The notes: generated by a model not told the origin, from the letters alone. A stretch of 64,000 nucleotides of DNA from DAOUJH01 sp965248955 (GCA_965248955.1 OZ252212.1:744001-808000), one strand, 5' to 3'. Positions 9,189 to 16,541 are shown, counted from the first letter of the stretch. Program-made: numbers and translations.

Positions 9189-9905
9189 TCAAGCAGTCCT
9201 TTCCTGGTAACGCACCGAGACCAGACTATCGAAAGCCCTGCGAATGGCCAGCCGCTCGGACACCAGGTAGGCGAACAACAGGGTAAACGTCAGGGTAGAA
9301 AACAGCAGAGCGGAACGCATGGTAGGGTCAAGGCTGCCTGATTCGGCGGCGGGGCCCACAACCATCCCCGGATGCACGTTACGCCAGAGGATGGAAGCGT
9401 AGTAGACGATGGGTACGTTGACAAAGGCCACAATGCCCATAACCGCCGCGTAACGCGCGCCCTGCTGAGGCGAGGGGGCGTAAGCCCGCAGCATCAGGTA
9501 AGCTATGTACATGAGCCAGAGAATTGTGGAAGTGGTCAACTTCGGATCCCACGTCCACCAGACGCCCCAGACCGGTTTGGCCCAAATGGCGCCCGTGACC
9601 AGCACCAGCGTTGTGAACAGCACGCCTATTTCAGCGGAAGAGTGCGCCAGGGCGTCCCACTTCTCAGAGCCCTTCCACAGGTACATGACGCTGCCAGCGA
9701 GAACAATGAAGAAGGCCATAAACGCCACCCAGGCCAGCGGGACGTGGAAGTACATCCCCCTTTGCACTACTCCCATGACCTGCTCCGTAGGGACCCAGAA
9801 GTAGATCAGCGCAAGGTTGAGGATCATGGTCGACGCCGCGGCAAGGAGCAGCGCCGTCCTTACGGCGAATCCTCTATCAGGCCCACCGGTTGATCCTGAT
9901 TTCAT
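9189..9905 (-). CDS. ccmC: Cytochrome c biogenesis protein CcmC
   Basis: A 238-residue membrane protein with six hydrophobic segments. The haem-handling WGVWWTWDP motif lies at 113-121 and conserved histidines include the one in FHVP (54) and those in AHSS and NVHPG. CcmC presents haem to the chaperone CcmE in System I cytochrome c maturation. I start it at the ATG at 9905, preceded by GGAGGAATAGC and one base after the ccmB stop, rather than at an ATG 14 codons upstream inside ccmB. Order ccmA-B-C-D is preserved; ccmE, F and H are not in the window. Confidence 0.93.
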   Translation of the reverse strand: MKSGSTGGPDRGFAVRTALLLAAASTMILNLALIYFWVPTEQVMGVVQRGMYFHVPLAWVAFMAFFIVLAGSVMYLWKGSEKWDALAHSSAEIGVLFTTLVLVTGAIWAKPVWGVWWTWDPKLTTSTILWLMYIAYLMLRAYAPSPQQGARYAAVMGIVAFVNVPIVYYASILWRNVHPGMVVGPAAESGSLDPTMRSALLFSTLTFTLLFAYLVSERLAIRRAFDSLVSVRYQERTA

Positions 9906-9906
9906 G

Positions 9907-10578
9907 CTATTCCTCCAGAACAGCGCCGAAAGTGAAAGAAGCCACAATCAAGAATATCACATCGAAGGCGACTAGCAACTGAACCCAGCGTCCTATTCCC
10001 AGCGAAGAGCCTTCCAGAATAGCGCGCGTGGATTCCACGGCGGCGATTATCACCGGCGCGGCGACGGGCAGCAGAAGTATGGGAAGCATCACCTCCCGCG
10101 AACGCGTGTTGACGGAGATGGCAGAGAAGAGGGTGCCAACGCTGGCAAAGCCTACCGTAGCCAGCAGGACCACGAGCGGGATCCTTATGTCCAGGACGGA
10201 AACGTTGTATAGCACGGCAAACAGCGGCACAATCAGGACCTCAGCCACTGTCATGAAGACGATCAGACCCAGCAACTTTCCAAAGTAGATTACGTCACGG
10301 CTCACCGGGCAGAGGAGCAGTCCATCCAAGCTGCCCTTGTCCTTCTCCAGCACAAAGGAGCGGTTGAAACCCAGTACGCCGGCAAATGTGATAGCCACCC
10401 AGAGCGTCCCCGGCACAATCAAGCCAATGAGCTCTTCCGTGGGAATGAAAACAAAGTTGAAGATTATTCCAACCAGCAGGGCAAAGATGAGAACCGTCAC
10501 CACTACATCTTTGGTCCTCAGCTCGAGCAAAACGTCTTTCCAGGCAATGACCAGTATCGGCGATAGGAAGTCGTTCAT
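9907..10578 (-). CDS. ccmB: Haem exporter permease CcmB
   Basis: A 223-residue protein with six membrane helices, starting MNDFLSPILVIAWKDVLLELRTKD. The cytoplasmic FVLEKDKGSLDGLLLCPVSRD loop is the CcmB signature. With the CcmA ATPase and CcmC it forms the transporter-like complex that drives release of holo-CcmE during cytochrome c maturation. It lies directly after ccmA with no intergenic gap and is followed by ccmC after one base, so all are one transcript. Confidence 0.93.
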   Translation of the reverse strand: MNDFLSPILVIAWKDVLLELRTKDVVVTVLIFALLVGIIFNFVFIPTEELIGLIVPGTLWVAITFAGVLGFNRSFVLEKDKGSLDGLLLCPVSRDVIYFGKLLGLIVFMTVAEVLIVPLFAVLYNVSVLDIRIPLVVLLATVGFASVGTLFSAISVNTRSREVMLPILLLPVAAPVIIAAVESTRAILEGSSLGIGRWVQLLVAFDVIFLIVASFTFGAVLEE

Positions 10579-11295
10579 TCAGAAGGTCTCTCTATAGCTA
10601 TCAAAGATGCGGCGAAACTCGTCAGCGTCCAGGCCTTCCCGCGGCGCTTGATAGGCAATGCGTCCTTTTGCCAGGATGGCCACCCTGCTGGCCAGGCTGA
10701 GTCCCCTATCCAGGTTGTGCGTAGTCATCAACACCGCTTTTGCCGTGCGTTGGACCACGCCTTCCAGCATTTCCAAAGCCTCTGGGTCAAGGCCGGTCTC
10801 CGGTTCGTCCATGATCAGAACGGGAGGGCTATGGAGCAGCGCCCGCGCCAGGGAGAGGCGTTTCTGCATGCCGTGGGAAAGGGTTCGCGTCCGTGCTTGC
10901 AAACGGTGTGCTATGCCTGTCATATCGGCCACCCGGCTTATGCTTTGCTCCAGGTCCGTTACCCTGAACATCCTGCCGTAAAAACGGAGATTTTCGTAAG
11001 CCGTGAGATCATCGTAGAGCAGGGACTGGTGGGTAACCACGCCCATGCTGCGGCGCGCTTGCACACCGTGGCGCCGCACGTCCAGGCCGGCTATCTCTAT
11101 CCGTCCCGAATTGGGTCGGGCCAAAGTGGCCAGCAGTCTGACCAGGGTGGTCTTTCCAGATCCGTTGACGCCGAACAGGACCAACCGTTCGCCCCAGCCC
11201 ACCTCCAGATCAAGGCGGTGGAGTACGGGAACAGCGCCGTAGGACTTGGTGGCTCCCCGGACGCGTATTGCCTCTGTGGAAGAAGAAGTTTCCAT
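10579..11295 (-). CDS. ccmA: Cytochrome c biogenesis ABC transporter ATP-binding protein
   Basis: A 238-residue ABC ATPase with Walker A GVNGSGKTT, Q-loop region VVTHQSLLYDDLT, signature LSHGMQKRLSLARAL, Walker B VLIMDEPETGLD and the switch His in MTTHN. The ABC signature is LSHGM rather than LSGGQ, as is common in CcmA. It is first in the ccm operon and immediately precedes ccmB. A promoter sits so close upstream that the message may be nearly leaderless. General ABC exporter ATPases are the alternative, but context makes CcmA clear. Confidence 0.92.
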   Translation of the reverse strand: METSSSTEAIRVRGATKSYGAVPVLHRLDLEVGWGERLVLFGVNGSGKTTLVRLLATLARPNSGRIEIAGLDVRRHGVQARRSMGVVTHQSLLYDDLTAYENLRFYGRMFRVTDLEQSISRVADMTGIAHRLQARTRTLSHGMQKRLSLARALLHSPPVLIMDEPETGLDPEALEMLEGVVQRTAKAVLMTTHNLDRGLSLASRVAILAKGRIAYQAPREGLDADEFRRIFDSYRETF

Positions 11296-11305
11296 GATTC
11301 AATGC

Positions 11306-11334
11306 AATATAGACCAGAAGGCATGGGGTCACAA
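11306..11334 (-). promoter_or_regulatory. Predicted sigma-70 promoter of the ccm operon
   Basis: Reading right to left there is a -35 hexamer TTGTGA (11334-11329), a 17-base spacer and a -10 hexamer TATATT (11311-11306). The expected start of transcription, around 11299, is only about four bases before the ccmA ATG at 11295, so translation would be leaderless or nearly so. This is read from the sequence only. Confidence 0.55.
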
Positions 11335-11403
11335 GTTGCGCTTTACTACGGCTCAACGTGGAAGGTATCCTTTAGGCAATGCGCAAGGAGTTGAGGTGTT
11401 GAC

Positions 11404-12003
11404 ATGCTCAAGAAGCTGGGCAGGACCACTGCCATCAAAAGGCAAGAGGGAGTCGAGGCTACGCCGGGGCAATTCGTCACCGATAAATTTCCCGTCCTCA
11501 CCTATGGCCAAACACCGGTGGTGGAGACCAAAGACTGGAAGCTCCGGGTCTTCGGCCTGGTGGACGAAGAGCTTGAACTTAACTGGAACGATTTCAGATC
11601 CATGCCGCAAACCAGCTTTACCCGTGACTTCCATTGCGTAACCCAGTGGAGCAGGCTGAACAATCTATGGCAGGGCGTGCAATTCCGCGAGATGATGAAG
11701 CGAATCAGCGCCAAACCGGAAGGCAAACAGGTCATGGTGCACTGCTACGGGGGTTACACCACCAATCTTCCACTCGACGTGCTCATGGAGAAGGACGTGC
11801 TGTTTGCCCACGCCCACGACGGCAAGCTGCTGGAGCGCAAGCACGGCGGCCCCGTGCGGCTGGTGGTGCCCAGCAGATACGGTTGGAAGAGCGCCAAATG
11901 GGTCAATGGCCTAGAGTTCATGGACGAAGAACGCCCTGGTTTCTGGGAACAGATCGGCTACCACAAGAACGGAAACCCCTGGAAGGAAGAGAGGTTTGCC
12001 TAG
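11404..12003 (+). CDS. Sulfite-oxidase-like molybdopterin oxidoreductase
   Basis: A 199-residue soluble protein of the sulfite oxidase / YedY molybdopterin domain family. The Mo-ligating cysteine is visible in DFHCVTQWS (Cys78), followed by HCYGGYTTNLPLD, a GKLLERKHGGPVRLVVPSRYGWKSAKWV substrate-pocket stretch and the C-terminal GFWEQIGYHKNGNPWKE. It lacks the haem and dimerisation domains and has no Tat signal, so it is the short cytoplasmic form; the physiological substrate is unknown. The start at ATG 11404 is backed by GAGGTG. Its last 26 coding bases, up to the second base of the last sense codon, are repeated at 14592-14617, marking the left end of an inserted segment. Confidence 0.9.
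   Translation: MLKKLGRTTAIKRQEGVEATPGQFVTDKFPVLTYGQTPVVETKDWKLRVFGLVDEELELNWNDFRSMPQTSFTRDFHCVTQWSRLNNLWQGVQFREMMKRISAKPEGKQVMVHCYGGYTTNLPLDVLMEKDVLFAHAHDGKLLERKHGGPVRLVVPSRYGWKSAKWVNGLEFMDEERPGFWEQIGYHKNGNPWKEERFA
11974..11999 (+). repeat. Left copy of a 26-bp direct repeat (end of sulfite-oxidase-like gene)
   Basis: These 26 bases, beginning AACCCCTGGAAGG and ending GAGGTTTGC, are identical to 14592-14617. Here they encode the C-terminal residues NPWKEERF and most of the last Ala codon (the stop is TAG at 12001). The identity stops on both sides, so this is not part of a longer duplication. Confidence 0.9.
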
Positions 12004-12308
12004 CGCGCGGGCTGCCGGGCCGCAAGTGGCTCAGCGGGGACGGCACACGGGAGACACTCCGCGACGGACTTGTCGGTAAGCTGCATGTAGAGGGCATCCG
12101 GGCAAAGCTCAACGTCCTCTCCCCAGGCAATTCCTCCAGTAGCATTTATATGCACTGTATCAAAGCAAGAGGGATCGTTCCATGCCGCGAACACGCCGCG
12201 CCCGGCCAGGTGCGACAGACCTACCTCCCCTGCAGCGCCGTCCGAGTATCGGAGCCAGATGCGATAGCCGCGTCGCGGCTCCACTTCAACAGGTCGAATC
12301 ATTTTCAT
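12000..12308 (-). CDS. DUF2442 family protein
   Basis: A 102-residue protein. Residues 3-75 match the DUF2442 pattern: RPVEVEPRRGYRIWLRYSDG, then LSHLAGRGVFAAW and a Trp/Glu/Leu-rich segment ending at DALYMQLT. The last 20 or so residues (VAECLPCAVPAEPLAARQPAR) are beyond the usual domain and look like read-through. DUF2442 genes are often paired with DUF4160 genes in putative toxin-antitoxin modules and occur in integron cassettes; no DUF4160 partner is seen here. The start lies 60 bases beyond an attC-like site, as expected for a cassette gene. Its 3' end overlaps the convergent sulfite-oxidase-like gene by four bases. Confidence 0.75.
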   Translation of the reverse strand: MKMIRPVEVEPRRGYRIWLRYSDGAAGEVGLSHLAGRGVFAAWNDPSCFDTVHINATGGIAWGEDVELCPDALYMQLTDKSVAECLPCAVPAEPLAARQPAR

Positions 12309-12362
12309 TACCGCTTATTTCATCCAACTCTTAGCTTCCCGAGAATCCATGACTCTCGTTTT

Positions 12363-13055
12363 CTAAGACCTAACGCTTTTAGCAGGCGAGCGCTTTTCAG
12401 CGTCGCTGGCTAAACTTGTTAAGCCCTTTATAGTAGATGGCAATTCCCTAAACGTAGCGACCTTGGCAGTTGCTTTGGACAAATCGTGAGCTGCAGTGAA
12501 CTCGTTTGCAACCACGATGCAGTCAATACCCGCCGCTATTGCCGACTTCAACCCTCTCGCCGAGTCTTCAATAACTACCGTTTCAGCGGCAGTAGCACCA
12601 AAGCGTTGGAGTCCTCTCAGATAGGGTTCGGGATGTGGTTTAGCTCGCTCGTAATCCTCCACAGTTAAATAGAATTCCATATAGTCTAGAATGAATCGCT
12701 TTTCGTGTATTAAGGCGAAGTCAGTTCGTTTGGATGTAGTAACTATACCCATCCTATACGTATCTGCGAGTTCGGCTAGTGTTTGCAGGACACCCTCGAT
12801 CTCGATGTCTTCGGTCATCAGGTATTCCTGGTAGTATCGGTTTCTTAGTTCTCGGCCACGTTTAATTTCAGATTCGGATATTCCTGAAACTCGTGCCGCC
12901 TCCCACGCGGAAACTCCATTGGCCATATTCACCAAATATGCGTCTCGTGGGAGATCAATTCCGAGAGATGCCAGCGCTCGTTTGTTTGCTAGGTAATACC
13001 AATGTTCTGTTTCGACTAAAACCCCATCATGGTCAAAGAGAATGTATTTTTTCAC
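12363..13055 (-). CDS. HAD-superfamily hydrolase (phosphatase / beta-phosphoglucomutase-like)
   Basis: A 230-residue HAD protein. Motif I is FDHDGVLVE (nucleophile Asp8, acid Asp10), motif II is the Thr/Ser of VTTSK, motif III the Lys of RAKPHPEPY, and motif IV the acidic IEDSARG. A helical cap follows motif I, as in subfamily I phosphatases and phosphomutases, so it should dephosphorylate a small metabolite; the substrate is unknown. The gene is clearly more A+T-rich than its neighbours. Its last 20 codons run through an attC-like palindrome (12368-12424) and another lies 22 bases before its start, so gene plus palindrome has the size and form of one integron cassette, about 710 bases. Confidence 0.88.
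   Translation of the reverse strand: MKKYILFDHDGVLVETEHWYYLANKRALASLGIDLPRDAYLVNMANGVSAWEAARVSGISESEIKRGRELRNRYYQEYLMTEDIEIEGVLQTLAELADTYRMGIVTTSKRTDFALIHEKRFILDYMEFYLTVEDYERAKPHPEPYLRGLQRFGATAAETVVIEDSARGLKSAIAAGIDCIVVANEFTAAHDLSKATAKVATFRELPSTIKGLTSLASDAEKRSPAKSVRS
12368..12424 (-). other. attC-like recombination site 1
   Basis: A 57-bp imperfect palindrome. On the plus strand it opens with ACCTAAC (12368-12374) and closes with GTTAAGC (12418-12424), matching the integron core-site consensus RYYYAAC and GTTRRRY exactly; the same holds on the other strand. Inside, the inner arms CTTTTAGC and GCTAAAC pair, with an unpaired AG as an extra-helical asymmetry of the type that orients attC sites, and CGCTTTTCAGCG forms the tip. 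It overlaps the 3' end of the HAD gene, the usual position for an attC. Recombination activity is inferred. Confidence 0.75.
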
Positions 13056-13077
13056 TTTTGTGCTCGATTCAATTTCG

Positions 13078-13208
13078 GCTTAACGATCAAGCTAACTTGA
13101 CGAGCCCCGGCGACGAACCGTCGGAGAAGAGTTAACGGTGTTTGCGATGCGAAGCGAAAACTTCAAAAAACCTTCGCTGGCTCGGTCAAGTTGAGCGCCT
13201 GGTTAGCC
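13078..13208 (-). other. attC-like recombination site 2
   Basis: A 131-bp imperfect palindrome between the purC stop and the HAD start. It begins GCTTAAC (13078-13084, exact RYYYAAC) and ends GTTAGCC (13202-13208, one mismatch to GTTRRRY). The second pair of boxes is CTAACTTGACGAGCC near the left and GGCTCGGTCAAGTTGAG near the right, complementary apart from single extra bases, as in attC L boxes. The centre can fold further (GCGAAG with CTTCGC). The length is close to the long attC sites of Vibrio-type arrays. Read leftward, the site follows purC and precedes the HAD gene. Confidence 0.7.
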
Positions 13209-13292
13209 TACACTTCATGTTTATTGGATAGGGCTTTCTGTCAATTGAAGTGGAAGCAAAATCACCTTGGCCCTATTGCCCTCCGTATACCT

Positions 13293-14282
13293 TCATGTGA
13301 TTCCTTCAAGGTTGCTTTCCAAACGTGTCTCGATCGGTTGGTCCGCCTCTGGAAACTCGAAAGAGCGACCGGTGATCTTCTCGTAAAGGTAGATGTAGCG
13401 TCTTGAGAGCTCGATTACAACGTCATACGGTGCTGGTGGTAGGATCTCATCCTCGTAGGGGTTGCAGTTCTCCCTGAACCAGAGCCGGAGGAATTCTTTG
13501 TCGACGTTGTCGGGTTCCTGTCCCTCCCGCATGCGCTGTTGATAAGAGTCGGCGATCCAGTAGCGACTAGAGTCAGGGGTGTGGATCTCGTCGATCAGAA
13601 GGATCTCACCGTTCTCGTCACGGCCCATCTCATATTTGGTATCGACGAGAACTAGGCCATGCTCGGCTGCCTTGGCTTGACCGAAAGCGAAAAGTTCCTG
13701 CGCGATGCGGCTACATTGTTCCCAATCATCGGCCGTCATCCAGTTCTCGGACACGATCTCGTCAGGGCTGATCGGACGGTCGTGATTCTCCTCCTTGGTG
13801 GTCGGTGTGAGGTAATTCGTCGGGAGCTTCTGGTTTTTCATTAGGCCGTCGGGCAAATCGTTGCCACAGTAGTGACGCCGACCACTCTGGTAGACCGTCC
13901 AGAGGGAGGTGCTCGTGGTTCCGGTGATGTATCCGCGCACCACGAACTCAATCGGGAAGACGGTACATTTTTTGGCAATTGTGACGTTTGGATCGGGGAT
14001 GGATAGAACCTGATTTGGCACAATATGGCGGGTCTGTTCAAACCACCATGCGCTCGTCATGTTGAGGACCTGCCCTTTGAAGGGGATAGCGGCCAGCACC
14101 CGGTCGAAGGCACTCTGTCGGTCGGTGGTGATGAGTACCATACGATCCCCAAGATCGTATCGATCCCGTACTTTGCCTATGAACTTCTCACCTTGAGAAA
14201 TATTCGTCTCAATGAGGCAGTTTCCGAGCTCTTGTCGTATTCGATCCGTGTAGCCCTCTGGGGTGTAAATAGCGTTCTCCAT
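13293..14282 (-). CDS. purC: Phosphoribosylaminoimidazole-succinocarboxamide synthase
   Basis: PurC (SAICAR synthetase) joins CAIR and aspartate using ATP in purine synthesis. The 329-residue product is the longer form seen in many Proteobacteria and in yeast Ade1: GKVRDRYDLGDRMVLITTDRQSAFD forms the ATP site, followed by LNMTSAWWFEQT, FVVRGYITGT, LVDTKYEMG and DEIHTPDSSRYW. It stands apart from other purine genes, reads leftward and is followed after about 85 bases by an attC-like site, so it may be carried as an integron-type cassette. The region upstream is 300 bases of non-coding DNA. Function is confident; whether the cell has another purC cannot be seen here. Confidence 0.95.
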   Translation of the reverse strand: MENAIYTPEGYTDRIRQELGNCLIETNISQGEKFIGKVRDRYDLGDRMVLITTDRQSAFDRVLAAIPFKGQVLNMTSAWWFEQTRHIVPNQVLSIPDPNVTIAKKCTVFPIEFVVRGYITGTTSTSLWTVYQSGRRHYCGNDLPDGLMKNQKLPTNYLTPTTKEENHDRPISPDEIVSENWMTADDWEQCSRIAQELFAFGQAKAAEHGLVLVDTKYEMGRDENGEILLIDEIHTPDSSRYWIADSYQQRMREGQEPDNVDKEFLRLWFRENCNPYEDEILPPAPYDVVIELSRRYIYLYEKITGRSFEFPEADQPIETRLESNLEGIT

Positions 14283-14591
14283 TTATTATTGTCTCCGCAA
14301 GGTTAAAAGCCTATACGAGATGGCCCTATTGCACCAATAAATTACTGGCCTGACGGAAGTTTCCTGTCCCGTATGAGGGCCTTGGAATTGGCCAAATGTT
14401 GTCTTCTTACTCCAGTACCGTTCCCGAGCCCTGCCCAAGGCCGCCCGTGCTCCTGCTTGGCACGCAGACGAACCGTGTCCCATGTTTTTGGGACCGGTTC
14501 ATGCTTATATGCGCAATTCTGACTGGAGCGGCAATAGCGTGTCAAGGAACATTGTCATCACCCTCTTCCCTCCATTGCCATCCCGCCCGCG
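14283..14591. other. Non-coding region upstream of purC inside the insert
   Basis: No convincing gene is present. Reading leftward there is a possible promoter: TTGACA (14545-14540), 18 bases, CAGAAT (14521-14516), about 230 bases before purC. A hairpin with ACCG and GTCCC paired to GGGAC and CGGT lies at 14472-14498. I looked for a third attC or attI core site (RYYYAAC or GTTRRRY in a palindrome) and did not find a clear one. Confidence 0.4.
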
Positions 14592-14617
14592 AACCCCTGG
14601 AAGGAAGAGAGGTTTGC
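14592..14617 (+). repeat. Right copy of the 26-bp direct repeat
   Basis: Identical to 11974-11999. Read on the plus strand it again spells NPWKEERFA and is followed by TAA (14619-14621), so it carries the last nine codons of a sulfite-oxidase-like gene without the rest. It lies 32 bases from the end of mgtE, the spacing expected if this were the original chromosomal 3' end of that gene. Confidence 0.9.
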
Positions 14618-14649
14618 ATAACCCAAGAGTACATAGCCAACCGGGGCAG

Positions 14650-16041
14650 CTATAGGATCCGTAGAAGCAGAGCGGCGGTGCTCAGAAATACGGCGAAGCC
14701 GGCCACGTCCGTCACCGTGGTCACAACCACAACGGAAGCAAGGGCCGGGTCAATGCCCACGGTACGGAACCCCAAGGGGACGAGAACTCCCGCCAGCGCC
14801 GCCACCACCATATTGGCCGTCATGGCAATGAATAAAGCCAGCCCCAGGACGGCCTTGTCCTCCAGGACAAAGCCCAGGCCTGCAACGAGCACCCCCAGAA
14901 GCAGCCCGTGAATTATTCCCAACAACGCCTCTCTCAGGACAATGCGGCGCGCGCCGCGAAAGGTAACCTCCCCCAAGGCCAGGCTCCTTACCATTAGGGT
15001 AAGCGTCTGCGTGGCGGCCGCTCCTCCTTGACTTGCAACCACCGGTATGAAGACGGCAAGGATCACCAGCCTGGATATAGTGTTTTCAAATGCGGCTATG
15101 ACCGCGGCGGCAAGGACCACGGTGGCAAGATTGAGGAGCAGCCAGGGGAACCTCCTCAACACGGACCTGCCAACTGTAGAAGTCGTCCTTTCCGTTGAAC
15201 CTAGGCCGGCCAGGCGGTGCATATCCTCTGTCGCCTCTTCTTGCGCCACCTCGAACACCTCTTGCAAGGTGATGGCTCCCAGCAGCCTGCCTTCCACGTT
15301 CACCACGGGAATCGCCGATAAGCTGTAGCGGTCCATCAGCCTTGCCACTTCTTCCTGGTCCAGCTCCGGATCAACCGTGGCAACGGGTTCGTGCATTACG
15401 TCCTGGATGCGAGAGCCGGGTTCGGAAAAGACTAAGTCTCCCAGTGCAACGGTTCCCAGCAGCCTGCTTTCCGTATCCACGACAAAGTAGATGTCCAAGC
15501 CTTCCGCAGAGCGGCCGAAGTGCCTCAGAAACGACATAAACTGGTATACCGTAGTCTCGTCGGAGACTGTGATGGTAACCGGCGCCATAAGGCCGCCGGC
15601 ACTTTCCTTGGGGAAGGCGATCAGAGGAGCTATCTCATCGGCATGAGCGGACTCAACCAGGACCCGTTCGGCCTCTTCAGCCGGAAGCTGCTGCAAAACG
15701 TCTGCGGCAACTTCAGGGCGCACCTCGTCCAGTACGGCAGCCAGTGCCGGGTGGTCTAGAGAGCGCAGGGCGGAGGCGGCCTCTTCTTCGTCTAGATTCT
15801 CCAGGATATCCGCGAACTGGCCGGGAGTCAGTGCCGCGGCAAGCGCATTGCTCACCCGGGAAGAGACTATTTGTATAACGCTCGCCTGGTCGGCCGGATG
15901 CAGTTGCGCCAGCATCACCAGAGAATTGCCGCTGATCTCCTCTTCCAGGGCTGCCGCCACTCGGCGAACGCGGTCTTCTACGGAAGAGGCCTCTTCCGTG
16001 GGCGCCGTTTCATCTCTGCTCTTCCTCTCTATGTTCTCCAA
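14650..16041 (-). CDS. mgtE: Magnesium transporter MgtE
   Basis: MgtE is a magnesium-gated channel for Mg2+ uptake. In order the product has an N-terminal superhelical domain (PADQASVIQIV, LDEEEAASALRSLDHPA), two CBS domains (GGLMAPVTITVSDETTV and IQDVMHEPVATVDPELD) and five membrane helices with the pore motifs FIPVVASQGGAAATQT and FIAMTANMVVAALAGVLVPL. The longest reading frame begins at 16143, but that ATG lies inside a strong terminator hairpin of the upstream gene. I therefore prefer the TTG at 16041, with AAGAGG nine bases before it and a TATACT -10 element (16086-16081) further up. That start is a judgement. Confidence 0.92.
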   Translation of the reverse strand: MENIERKSRDETAPTEEASSVEDRVRRVAAALEEEISGNSLVMLAQLHPADQASVIQIVSSRVSNALAAALTPGQFADILENLDEEEAASALRSLDHPALAAVLDEVRPEVAADVLQQLPAEEAERVLVESAHADEIAPLIAFPKESAGGLMAPVTITVSDETTVYQFMSFLRHFGRSAEGLDIYFVVDTESRLLGTVALGDLVFSEPGSRIQDVMHEPVATVDPELDQEEVARLMDRYSLSAIPVVNVEGRLLGAITLQEVFEVAQEEATEDMHRLAGLGSTERTTSTVGRSVLRRFPWLLLNLATVVLAAAVIAAFENTISRLVILAVFIPVVASQGGAAATQTLTLMVRSLALGEVTFRGARRIVLREALLGIIHGLLLGVLVAGLGFVLEDKAVLGLALFIAMTANMVVAALAGVLVPLGFRTVGIDPALASVVVVTTVTDVAGFAVFLSTAALLLRIL

Positions 16042-16110
16042 GGATGTCGCCTCTTCAACTGATGGGTTTGCCCGCCTGCCAGTATAGCGACAGGGCGACA
16101 AAACAAAAAG

Positions 16111-16146
16111 GAAGTGCCCTCCAAAGAAAGCCTTGGAGGGCACTTC
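16111..16146 (-). terminator. Rho-independent terminator of the zinc-ribbon gene
   Basis: A 14-bp perfect stem (16111-16124 with 16133-16146) and an eight-base loop. On the minus strand it is followed by CTTTTTGTTTT, the run of T expected of a terminator. It lies 19 bases past the stop of the small zinc-ribbon gene and upstream of mgtE, so mgtE must have its own promoter. Confidence 0.85.
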
Positions 16147-16165
16147 TCCAAACAGCCGGTTTGCT

Positions 16166-16339
16166 CTAAGCTACCTCGGTGGCTGCCTCCCCCACCAGCT
16201 TGGCAGGCATCTCCATGCCGGAATCGCCTTCCACGTCCGCCTCGTAGCCGCACATCAGGCACTCTTTGAACCAGCCATAATGATCGCCGGTCAAAGTCAT
16301 ATCTCCGTTGCAACGCGGGCAAGCCTTGAAGTATATCAT
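16166..16339 (-). CDS. Small zinc-ribbon protein
   Basis: A 57-residue protein with CPRC near residue 7 and CLMC about 22 residues later, a two-CxxC zinc ribbon, followed by an acidic tail. I start it at ATG 16339 because AGGAGGTG and GGAG precede it; an in-frame ATG 11 codons earlier would add MESGTQEVETE without better support. It has its own terminator, so it is a single-gene transcript. I do not recognise a specific family; such proteins may bind nucleic acid or act as small metal-binding partners. Confidence 0.72.
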   Translation of the reverse strand: MIYFKACPRCNGDMTLTGDHYGWFKECLMCGYEADVEGDSGMEMPAKLVGEAATEVA

Positions 16340-16541
16340 CTCCGTTTCCACCTCCTGTGTCCCGGACTCCACTCCCGTTTATATTACCTTTCGATGCCAG
16401 TTGATTAAGAGAGATACGAAGGAAGCCTGCTACTGGATTCGTCGGTCTGTCATCGATATACGTAAAAACGAATTCGGCTCACCTTTTGTCAGCTTGGCTC
16501 TCCATCTTTCAAATTTCTATACATCGACAACTATCATAAAT

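Larger units (their letters stand above)
11974..14617. mobile_element. Integron-cassette-like insert between 26-bp direct repeats
   Basis: About 2.6 kb bounded by identical 26-bp repeats holds three leftward genes (DUF2442 protein, HAD hydrolase, purC) and two imperfect palindromes with the box structure of integron attC sites (12368-12424 and 13078-13208). The middle of the segment is visibly richer in A+T than the flanks. No integron integrase, tyrosine recombinase or transposase is present, so it would be a cassette cluster lacking an integrase, or a relic. In the right copy the repeat reads NPWKEERFA followed by TAA only 30 bases before the mgtE end, suggesting the uninterrupted gene once ended there. 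Element type is inference; repeats and attC-like sites are seen. Confidence 0.65.

Noticed and set aside
11998..12081. A possible third attC site, GCCTAGC to GGTAAGC, at the end of the DUF2442 gene
   Set aside because: Both outer boxes have mismatches to consensus and the inner arms pair poorly, so I could not call it; it may be a decayed site.
16042..16143. Upstream extension of mgtE to the ATG at 16143
   Set aside because: It would start inside the terminator hairpin of the preceding gene and adds sequence unlike MgtE.
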